From Phylloscopus collybita (Eukaryota > Chordata > Aves > Passeriformes > Phylloscopidae), in assembly GCA_027886175.1 (NCBI GenBank), contig JAJNNQ010000137.1, positions 2,422,001 to 2,486,000 of the forward strand: a stretch of DNA of 64,000 nucleotides, in the 5' to 3' direction. The position numbers and the translations under genes were made by a program. Shown here in pieces: positions 55,083 to 64,000 of the stretch (position 1 is the first letter of the stretch; each line of letters begins with the position of its first letter). The notes under the pieces are model-generated. The model was not told where the DNA came from and did not search any database. It worked only from the letters and a program-made list of their open reading frames with translations.

Positions 55083-57298
55083 AAGGATGACTAAACCTGT
55101 TTCAAGCTACCTGCTGGCTTTGAATTGCAAATAATGCTGGAAATAGTGATTATTAGTGGGAATCTTGGAAAAGGCCAACAGTAACTTCCATGCTTTTGGG
55201 GAGTGCAGAGCTCTGTGGTGGCTTACTTGAGGTGACTCTTTGAGGGTTACATGCCCATATGCACTTGATTTGAGCTGCTGTGTGTCTTAGAGCCAGCCTT
55301 TGGCACTGAATATTGCTGAAATCCGCTGGGAACCAGAAAATGCCAGGATACCCCAAAGAGAGAAAAAAAAAAAATCCCTCTCTTCCTCCAAGAGAGGTGA
55401 AGCGAAGCTGCTCAAGCTCCGAAAGCACCAATATCCTTCATCCCTCACCTGCCTGTTGGCTCCCAGGTCTTGCTGATGGGAGTTTCCTCACCACCAGATG
55501 TGCCTGCTTAGCAAACCCTTGCACCCCTGCAGCTCTGCATGTTGCAGGCACCTTTTCTGCCCCGTAAATAACGTGTGTCTGGCGGCTGGCTTGGCTCTCA
55601 GCGGGCACTGGTGACAGTTTGGTGACAAAGCATTGCAAAGGACACAAGGAGAATTCAAACAACTTATTAAAATCGACCCAGCGTGGTGCCTGGGCACCCA
55701 GCAGAGAGAGGGAGGGGGAAGGAACGGGGAGTGAACCTTTCTTTTGGGCAGTGGGAATTCCAGCGATGCTGGAGCATCCTACTTTTAGATGTGCATCCAA
55801 AACGAGCAGCAGAGGGAAGGGGACAGGCCAGGCTGAGGTTTGGGTTTCAGCAAGGTCCCACTTGTGAATAACACCCAAGGTTCTGTGTCTTGGGGCTGGG
55901 TGGTGGCAGGAAGGGGGTGGGTTCCAGTTTGGATGAACTGGGATGATTGGACTCGAGGAGGAAAGGAAAACTGGAAGTCACAGTGTGACTCTTCTGCTTT
56001 TTCCTCCCATCGAGGGACCCAAGGTAAGGCCATGTATGTTCAGATATTTAACTAAGGTCTTTAAGGCTGAAGCTGAGTTATCCTTGAATCCAGCTGTGTC
56101 TTCTGAAGGCAATTCAGATGTGTCTTGGGATGATTTGTCCACTAGAGATGCTTGTTTCCATAAATGCTCCCCAACGTGGTCTGGTATTGCACCAAAAACA
56201 TCCAGGAGCTGCCCTTGGAAACACACACGTTGTGTAACACTGTCTGTATGTGCTCAAAAATGTAAAAAAAAAAAAAAAAGGGTTTGGGATTTGGATGAAC
56301 TTCCTGCTGGTGGGCCAGGAGTGCACCCTAAAGGCTGCAAAATGAACAGGAAAATAAGAAGAACATGGTCCTTGGTTTTGAAAATGAAATCTGTACTTGT
56401 TGTCAGGTGCAGGACAGATCCTTAGAAATAGGCAGAGGTGGGATCTGCATTAAAAGCTCCTCCAAAACTGAAAAGGTAGTTTTTTTTCTTTCTGAGTTGG
56501 TCCCATTTTAGATTTTGCTTTGAGGTCTGGTTCATATCCTTATCATCCTGAATAAAAATTGGATTAATCCAGTGGCTTTTTCTCCGTTTGACAGGCTCTG
56601 TGTACAGGGAGCTTTGGTCTTAGGCCACATGGCTGATGAGGGTGGTGAAAGGGGAAGGAAGGTCACTTTGCAGTGGAAGAATAAGGCCTCAGTTATTAAT
56701 GGCAAAGGCTGAAATTTTCTCCCTCAGCCTTAATTGATTTTGGCAAATTTAACTGGAGGAGGAGGTAGAAATTGGCTTAGAAATTAAGCTCTAATAGTGA
56801 AATATATATTAGATCTATTGTAGAGAAATGAGGAGACAGCCTTGTTAGACATTTATTCTAAGTGGCTTCTGCTGAGTACAAGCAAAGAGAAAAATACCCA
56901 ATTTCTAAGTTGGACAAAGGGGACTTGAAAAGCTCTTCAGAAAGGCTTGGAGAAACTCTGTTTGAGAAAGTCCTTCTTTGAAACCTAATAGCAAAGACTA
57001 CTTTTTTTTTTTTTTTTTTTTTCCTCCCTGGAGTCTAAAGGCAGGAGGGCAAGATAAGACATTCCACCACGTAGGCAAAAGGGGGGAAAAAAAAAGGGAA
57101 AAGTTTAAATGATACTGCTGCAGGCTGTGGAAAGTGGAGAGCTCTCTCAGGGTGACTATTATGTGCTGCTTATCAGAATACTGTGGGCCCTGACTGTGAG
57201 AAAAAGCAGAGTAGTTAAAGAGATGCTGTGTGCCAGCACGGATCTGGTTAGCAGTGGTTATACTGGAAAAACACCAAGTAACCAAGGTCCTCAAGATA
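55083..57298. other. intronic single-copy DNA
   Basis: An A run lies at about 56,264-56,279 and a T21 run at 57,002-57,022. Exon-like words (AG/GTAAGG near 56,025) bound only tiny segments. No gene feature is supported. Confidence 0.45.
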
Positions 57299-57466
57299 CA
57301 TCTATATCTATATCTATATCTATATCTATATCTATATCTATATCTATATCTATATTTATATCTATATCCATATTTTATCTATATCTATATCTATATTTTT
57401 ATCTATATCTATATCTGTCATCTATATCTATATCATCTGTATCTATATCTATCATCTATATCTATA
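57299..57466. repeat. (TATATC)n microsatellite
   Basis: About 168 bp of TATATC hexamers, clean for the first 55 bp. Irregular interruptions follow (TTTATC, CCATAT, GTCATC). The Ile/Tyr/Ser/Leu frames over it are artefacts. Confidence 0.96.
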
Positions 57467-58339
57467 GTCACATTAAATAAGCAATAAAGTTCTCCTCATT
57501 GGACATTTCTAATTTATCAAGCACCAGAAGAAATGTTTAAAGCACAGGTAAGGGAAGCAAGTCTTCTACCACGCACTGAGTCAGTAAATAAGGAGCAGCC
57601 TCCAAGCAGGTTGTGATTGCAGAACTCCAAATCAGTATTCTCATCATGCATTTTTTTTTACAGCCATCACTCTCTGCTGGCGACCTGGTTCAGTTTTGGA
57701 GCCTGAAGGAATAAAAACAACAAATAAACAGACAAGAATTTGTTCCTGTGGGCTTCTCTTGGCAAAGCAGAGAAAGTAGCAACATGCAGTAAAAACAGAA
57801 AACAGCCCCCTCCTGTTTTATTTTCTTTTTTGTTGGTTTTTTTCCTTATAATATTGGTCTCATTTTCAGATGGATCAGCATCCTGATCTGGTTTGGCACA
57901 ATGCTCAGAAATGTTTGTGCTCTCCACTGCCTCGTTCTAAGGGCACATAAATTTATACCGAATCACAGCATTTCCACCAACACCCCAAAATCCCACATGG
58001 TGACAAAAAGCTGTGACACCTGTGCTGCAAATGGGATGAACCAGCAATCCTGGGGCTCCCAGAAATCTTGATTCAGCTGAGATCCAAACCAGGACAAAAC
58101 ATAAGCAAAATGGGACAGGGCATCGTGTCAGCTGTGAAGCCAAAATTCACAGCCTTGAGCCCGAATTTCAAACGTGCAGGAGTTATTCTCCCCATCACCT
58201 CCACTTTCCCAAGCCTCAGGGTCATTCCCATACCAAAAAGCCAAGGAGAGATGCTGATCTCTTTGACATAAAGAATAACTTTTCCTGTCCTGCACAGTAA
58301 TGTGGAATGCCACGGAAAAAAAAAAGAAAGTTTAGAGAT
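57467..58339. other. intronic single-copy DNA
   Basis: No recognised element. Confidence 0.45.
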
Positions 58340-59110
58340 TAATGCAACACCCTGTTATAGACAATTATTTTGTTTCCTTAAAATTTTCCCAGATGGCTAA
58401 AAAAAGCCCCCAAGGCTCTCAGTCCACGTGATTTTTGTGGGCTTCTAAGACAGTTCCTGCCCACGAATAGCACCAATAAATCCCCATTAATGGGCATTCA
58501 ACAGGAGAATTATCTTTTTTTCTCATTAAAACCTCACAAAGGGTTCAAAACCTCATTTTATGGCAGGGTGCTTTGATTTAAATTGATGTGGCTTAAATTA
58601 TGAATTTTAATTACGACTTAAAGTACAGAAGGAGAAAGTCATAATTTGAATGACTTGATTTTTATCATGTTTTTCATTTACAATTCATAGCTATACCCCT
58701 TAAGCAGGGCTGATTCTCCTCGTTGTAAAACTTGGAGATTTACAGCCCTTTTTTGCCTTTCAACCGAGTTTTCTAACCAGGCTGGCACACTCTGAACATA
58801 TTTGTTGAAGGAATTTCATAGCCTGAAACCTCCCTATTTTGATTTCTAATTTATGCATCTCTGGAGTCGTTCTTGGTAATGATGAATAAAACTAATTTAG
58901 GGTTGATTGGTGGAAATCACTCTTTGCTTGCAGAGGAAATTTCTGTTAAACCGACAAATGCAAAAGAGCATTTACAATTCCTTCAAGACACATCAAATAA
59001 CCGAGGACCTGGGTACCTTGTGCAATAAACTTTTCAACAAAGTTTTCAGTTTAGTGCTAAGCAATTCACTGAGCAAATCTCCAGCGTCAATCTGTGATGG
59101 AGTCAGTGAC
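58340..59110. other. AT-rich, repeat-free block, candidate conserved non-coding DNA
   Basis: About 770 bp with low GC, no simple repeats and no transposon. A strong acceptor-like word 'ctttgcttgcag' ends at 58,933. The phase-1 frame after it stays open for about 30 codons but ends in a stop without a convincing donor. I therefore leave it as non-coding. Confidence 0.3.
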
Positions 59111-59999
59111 TGAAATGAGCTGTTCTGTGTCTCTCGAGGGTTTCAAATTAACAGGAGTCGTTCTCTTAAAATTCACATTCACTGTTTAAAAATGGGAGAG
59201 GAAATAATTTTATTTTTCAGCTGCCAGTTTCCAGTTGTTTTCGCAGCTTGGAATTAACTGTTGGTGGAGTAGCTGAATGTGTCTCTCCTTGAATCTGCAG
59301 AGGGAATTTCAGTGGATGGCTGAGGTTTATGCACATGACTTTTGACTGTCTAACTGACTATTCTGTGCTGAATTTCTGGATACCCTGGACACCTGCCCGT
59401 AGTGTAGGCAGAAAGCAATTAAAGAGAAGGAAAAAATTAACGAAACTTCCTTTAATTGACTGCCCTGTTTTTTTGTCTCACATCCAAATCCAGCCCCACT
59501 TAGTGTTGGAAAAGCTGATTTTCTCAAGTGCCGTGAGTGTCCTGGTTGGGTTTATTCTCACTGCAATATATTTAATTTTGGTTTTGGTGCTAGGTGATAA
59601 AATCTGGACTCCCAAAAATTAGGAAGAGATTTTGCCTTGATGGATTGTGGCCCATTCCCCTCATCCATCCTGTTCTGATGTGTCCCCTTGCTAATCCAAC
59701 GTGAGAGCATGTTCCCCAGCAAGCTTGGCAAACAAAACTTTGCTGTTTAGGGCAACAGTCACAGAGGGGGGAGAAAGAAGGAAAATAAAATAATCCTGAG
59801 GTGATTGTGATTGCCACTCCTGATATCACTGCTTTGCACAAAGCCATTCCAGTGGGAGGACACATCTGCTTCTGCTGCAGCACATCCGTTTAGGCTGGTA
59901 AAGGTCTCTGACAAGCTGCAGTTTGACCCAGCTCTAGGTGGAGGATGCACTAACAGACCCTGGGAAGGTTCCTGCAGCCCTCATTCTGCATTTCCTTAG
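59111..59999. other. intronic single-copy DNA
   Basis: A small exon-like word pair (AG at about 59,492, GTGAGT at about 59,532) bounds 39 bases that are open only in phase 0. That is incompatible with exon 1. Nothing else recognised. Confidence 0.4.
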
Positions 60000-60071
60000 C
60001 CCAAATCCCTCTCAGGCTCTTGGGAGGAGCAGCAGCCCACGATGGCCATGCTCCTGAGAAGTTCTTCCATG
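60000..60071 (+). other. speculative 72-nt exon, phase 1-1
   Basis: Preceded by an acceptor 'attctgcatttccttag' and followed by a strong donor (catG/GTGAGT). Read in the phase left by exon 1 it is open throughout and ends again in phase 1. Its residues begin A-Q-I-P-L-R-L-L-G-G-A-A-A and end near E-K-F-F-H. The A-A-A followed by H-D could be a signal-peptidase site continuing the leucine core. It also contains an in-frame-independent ATG (60,041). A 72-nt open segment with both splice signals can occur by chance in 14 kb, and no domain is recognisable. Confidence 0.2.
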
Positions 60072-61885
60072 GTGAGTGGTTATCAGGACCTGGCTTGTAA
60101 TTCACCATCTCACCCCCAAACCTTATTTTTCTGGGGAGTTTTCCAGCCAGGACAAGGTCAGTAGTGGGTGGGGTGGTGTTAAGCAATTCCTACTGAGGAC
60201 AAGGATGGGCAATACCATCCCCACTGTCCTCTGCCCAGTGAAGGACAAAACCTGTCACCCATCACTGTCCATGCTCCCCATTCTAGGTTTCTCCAAATCA
60301 CAGCTTCAGTTGCTGGGGGTGATTTAAGGCAGCCAGTTTGGGTGGGGGGGAAAGCTTTTATTCTGGCAAAGGAAGTGGCTCAAGCAGGGTGGAGTGCTGA
60401 GAGGGTGGTGAAAAGTAGAAATGTGAGGTTGGGTTGGTGGCAAGAGAAGTAAGGGATGTCACGATCAGTGTGTGTATTTATGAGTGCCCTTTACAGAGGG
60501 GTGGGGAGGGAAATGCAGGAGTCCAAAGTGATGGGTTGAGAAAGGAAAAGATGTTTTTCTGCTTTTAAAAAAATCCACCTGTTTGTGTGCTCTTATTACT
60601 CCATCTGGCCATGGGTAGCTGGTAGCTGCACCAGGTACAATTTTGGGCGTTTAAAGAAGTTTGGATGTCACAGGAAAAGCCCAAGGGAGCAGTGCTCTTC
60701 CTCCCTGGTCATGTTAGAAATGAACACTACAGCATTTTGTCAGCATCCTTGATGGAAGCAAAGTGACCTGGCCCCACCAGCAGCTCCTGCTCCTTCAGGA
60801 GTCTCTGCACTTAATCCCTGGCCAGTGCAGAGGCTTTCAGCAGTGCAGGACATGCCATGGACAACTGGAGAGGCCTATGGATGGGTGCAGAGCCCCAGCA
60901 CGATGGTTTCTGGTGAGAAATTCTTGGGGGTAATGTGGAGAGTGGGTTATTTTGGGCCAGACCCAAAGCCAAGCTCTGGAGTTGTCCCACCGACCCTCCA
61001 CGTCTCCTCTGTGCTCTCACACAGGAAAATCCCACTGCAATCCTGATAAAATATGGGAAGGGAGAGAAAAAAAAAAAAAAAAAAAAAAAAGAGTTAGGAA
61101 ACCACCAAAAGAAGCTGCGTGTGCCTTGAGGGTTTGATGGGGAGCACTGGGGACAGCCACGCCGAAGGAATGCCGGCTATTTTGGGGCCGTGTTTGTGTC
61201 TGAGAGGAGGAGGAGGAGGAGGAGGAGGAGGGTGGCAGCTCCACGCTTTGTCTGCCGTGAGAGCCTTTTGCGTGTCTGGCAGGACGGCTCCAATCTGATT
61301 AGGAGGAGGCTTGATTAGGAGGGGGCTGGCTGGGGGAGCAGCAGAGATGTGGGGATGGAGGCAAAGCTGCTTTCCCCAGGAGCAGCGGCCGGCCGGGGGA
61401 TGCCCCGAGCCCAGCTGGCCTTTTAGGGAGGGTTCCCTTCTAATCCAGCTCAGGAGCAGTTTTGGGGCAGGGGTTTATCTCTGCCTTGGCTGGTCAGATC
61501 GGTACCCTGAGGTGCTGGAGGAGGAGTGGTGATAACGCGGGTGGGTGAGGAGGAAGCCGCTGTAGGGGAATTGCCTTTGAGGCTGGATTTTGGAGAGTGC
61601 TTTTGGGATCTCACTGTATTTATTCATTTATTTTTTTTTTTATTTAGTCCATCTTGAAGGCTGACTCTCTTCACAGTGAGGGGGAGGGCAAGAAAAGTGC
61701 AGCCCATGAGTTTTTCCTGCAAGGATTTCGACTTGGTCTGAGCAGAGGCACGCACCCCACAGAGGGACAGGAGGGAGAAGGGGCAGTAAGATTTCGTCTC
61801 TGCTCAAATCTGACAAGATAAGATGCTCACAGCCTATGTCTGAAGAAATTAGAAGCATTCTTGCCTCAGGAATTTATTTCTTAGA

Positions 61886-61920
<35 letters not shown>

Positions 61921-62689
61921 AGGAAATAGAGGAAATATTGGAGGTAATATTTATTAGAATTTATTTCTGAAACCCTCAGATCTCTCAGCCCCCACTTTAA
62001 ACACCAAGAGTATTCTTTGCTGATAGAGAAAGTTGTGCCTGTGGGCAGATTTCCCTTTTTTCTCCTCACAAAAGGCAAGAAATGTCTTGTTACATGAACC
62101 TGGTGCCACCTGCATCTCTCAGGACTCCCCAAAGCCAGAGCTGCAAATTTTCCCAGTCTGTTCAAGCTATGGCTGTTGCCACGAAACTGCCAAGAGTGGG
62201 GAAAGGAGGAGCCCTCTGCTTGATAATCTGGATTAGGAATAAGGATTTTGTTCTGTAGTAATAAGGATCAGCTTTTGGATCTGCTTGGATTTGGATTTGA
62301 GCCATCTTCCCAGGGGTGAGGGCCAAGCATCCAAACACCCTGATGCTGTAACTCATCTCCATCACAGGTTTGGGCTGCCCTCCAAGCATCAGCAGTGTTT
62401 GCAAGAAGGGGATTTGCTCCACACCTTGCTTTCCTCCAACACTGTTTCTGCTCCTGTTTGGGAGAGCTGATTTGAATCCTGCAGCAGCACAGGACTTGGC
62501 CATATGCTGCATTGTCCTTAGTCCCAAAATGCAGTACCTGGGTTCCAGAACTTGTCCTATTTATTTGGCTGCTCTGCTGTGCAGAGAAACCTCCTGGGCA
62601 AAGGACCTGGTGCTGTTGGCTTGCATCATTTGAGCATTTCAGCCTCTCATCAGTGACACTGTGAGGTCTGGGTACTGGGAGGGAGTGGT
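60072..62689. other. intronic DNA with long A, T and AGG tracts
   Basis: A24 at 61,067-61,090, an (AGG)n run at 61,205-61,230 and T28 at 61,889-61,916. The part at 61,150-61,560 is GC-richer ('cagcggccggccggggg'). No exon was recognised. Confidence 0.5.
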
Positions 62690-62840
62690 GATGGAGAAGC
62701 AGAGCAATCCCAGGCCAGGTTGAGTGGAGCTCTGGTCTAGAGGGAGGTATCTCTGCCCATGGCAGGAGGCCTGGAATGAGATGGTCTTGAAAGTCCCTTC
62801 CAACCCAAAGCATTCTGTGATTCCATGATGATTCTGTGCC
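62690..62840 (+). mobile_element. CR1 LINE 3' end
   Basis: Plus-strand CR1 tail: 'ggccaggttgagtggagctc', 'tctgcccatggcaggagg', 'cttgaaagtcccttccaacc', 'attctgtgattccatgatg'. Confidence 0.88.
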
Positions 62841-64000
62841 AGCCACCAGGGGTAGGAGCCTGCACCACTGAGCAGTGTCTGCAGTACACAGGCTTGCAAG
62901 TTATTAATTATTTAAAGCTATCAGTTGCTAAGAATTTAAAGCAATCAACAATCAATTACTGAGGATCATCAATGAGCACTGCTAGAATTTGTCACTTCCT
63001 TTTGTCAGCTCTTTCTTGCCTCCATGGTCAGCAGGCTCAGGGCTTGATTTCTTTGCTTGGTGTCCAGCAGCATTTTATCCAGTTACAATTTCCAGAGATG
63101 TCAAGATTGAGATGAAGTTCAGGGCAGTGAGAGGGTATATTTGCACAGCTGACTGTGCTTCTCCAAATGAGCATTTGAAATCTGTGTGGGGATTTTTCAG
63201 CTGTCTCTTCTGCCTAGCTGTAATCAGGGATGCTGTTTTCAGGTGGTTTTGGCAGCAAAGCCATGCTTTGATTTGGCTTGGATCACTTGCAGACATGCCA
63301 GGAATGTTCATGTAGCTGCAGCCTTCACCAGAGCAGGGGCTCCATCTCCACTGCCCAGCTCCAGGATTACAACCAGCAGCACCCACTGAATCCAGGTTAA
63401 TTTCCCTCTCTGTCCTCTGCTCTGCTGGTGGCTTCCTGTGGGTCCCATCATGTCCCTGCCCTCTCCTCCCATCTCCAACCTCACCATGACTCCAGCTCAG
63501 TTTCTTAAAGGAAATGCCCAGGTCAGAATTTCCCAAAGCAGGACCTGGTGTCTGCCACCCCAGGAGCAGAGGAATTGGGATATTATCATCAAGGCCAGCC
63601 CCACAGCTCCCTCCTGTACCTAGAGCTGCCACTCACCTCTGTGGATCCCCTCCAAGGTGGGAACTCAACCAGGTATTTGCAGACCTGATGGCCTCTCTTA
63701 GGAGAAAGAGGAGGATGATTAGCAGCAGGGAGGGGATGCTGCTCCTTCTTCCTTCCTGCTTCCTTTGCTCCCTTCCCTTGCCCTGCCATGGCCTTCCCTG
63801 CAGCACAACCTCCAGGCACTGCCCTGGAGAGAAGGATTGGGTGGCAGGAAGAGGTTTTGGTGGCAGGGAGATGCCAGCAAAACCCTGAGCTCAACAGGAG
63901 ACATGGACAGGGTCTGTTCCATCCAGACCACCCTGGGTGTAAGCTTTGCTTTCCTCTAGATACCATTTAGACTTTTCCTCCCTGACCAGCGAATCTCTTT
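62841..64000. other. intronic single-copy DNA to window end
   Basis: No recognised exon or transposon. Open frames of about 100-190 aa on both strands overlap one another and lack splice-bounded structure. Confidence 0.45.

Larger units (their letters stand above)
50026..64000 (+). other. presumed intron 1 of the signal-peptide gene
   Basis: Everything after the donor at 50,026 is inferred intron, at least 14 kb if no exon lies in the window. It holds only three CR1 fragments, several simple repeats and AT-rich single-copy DNA. No acceptor followed by a recognisable domain was found. The best candidate exon is at 60,000-60,071. Confidence 0.55.

Noticed and set aside
57299..57480. Ile/Tyr/Ser-rich membrane-protein-like frames
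   Set aside because: Translation artefact of the TATATC array.
59492..59531. 39-nt exon with strong polypyrimidine acceptor
   Set aside because: Open only in phase 0, incompatible with the phase-1 donor of exon 1, and too short to support alone.
1..64000. CRISPR array, bacterial operon, tRNA or rRNA gene
   Set aside because: No direct repeats with unique spacers, no ribosome-binding-site operons, and no cloverleaf or rRNA signature was noticed; repeats and splice signals are those of a bird genome.

Overview
The window looks like a non-repetitive-to-moderately repetitive stretch of a bird nuclear genome, most likely a songbird. The call rests on repeats. About 30 CR1 LINE 3' fragments are present, recognisable by their tails of the type 'cccttccaaccc...attctgtgattct'. 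There are also several retroviral LTRs of the type common in passerines, and the DNA is otherwise single-copy and gene-poor. Species and chromosome cannot be read from the sequence. No bacterial operon structure, CRISPR array, rRNA or recognisable tRNA gene was seen.

Positions 1-47,700 read as intergenic DNA. I found no protein-coding exon I would defend there. The stretch holds CR1 fragments on both strands, two ancient CR1/L3-like remnants (about 21,990-24,560), and four LTR-type insertions: about 13,066-13,448; 26,150-27,560; 31,573-32,335; and 37,300-37,900. The third is a complete solo LTR with an exact 5-bp target duplication. Small tandem duplications, homopolymer tracts and a 256-bp C-free G/T tract are scattered through it. 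A few CpG-bearing or motif-bearing islands in otherwise CpG-poor DNA are enhancer candidates (27,600-27,730; 31,109-31,345; 38,521-38,635; 45,130-45,380).

Positions 47,760-49,790 form a two-part tandem-repeat block. First comes a degenerate C/A-rich minisatellite with units of roughly 50 and 100 bp. A dense CCCATT/CCCCAT array follows, whose other strand is almost continuous G-runs. This block abuts a CpG island (about 49,780-50,480) with GC boxes.

The one gene I can support starts in that island: a plus-strand first coding exon at 49,986-50,025. It encodes the start of a signal peptide (MRAAG followed by eight leucines) and ends at a strong splice donor in phase 1. The rest of the window (50,026-64,000) would be its first intron. 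A 72-nt open segment at 60,000-60,071, with good splice signals and matching 1-1 phase, is a speculative second exon. Gene identity cannot be assigned from 13 residues; the architecture suggests a secreted or cell-surface protein.

The long open frames across 49,000-50,800 on both strands come from the stop-free hexamer array and CpG island, not from genes. Much of the remaining interest is in how a G-quadruplex-prone repeat block sits against a promoter, and in possible regulatory elements that need cross-species alignment.
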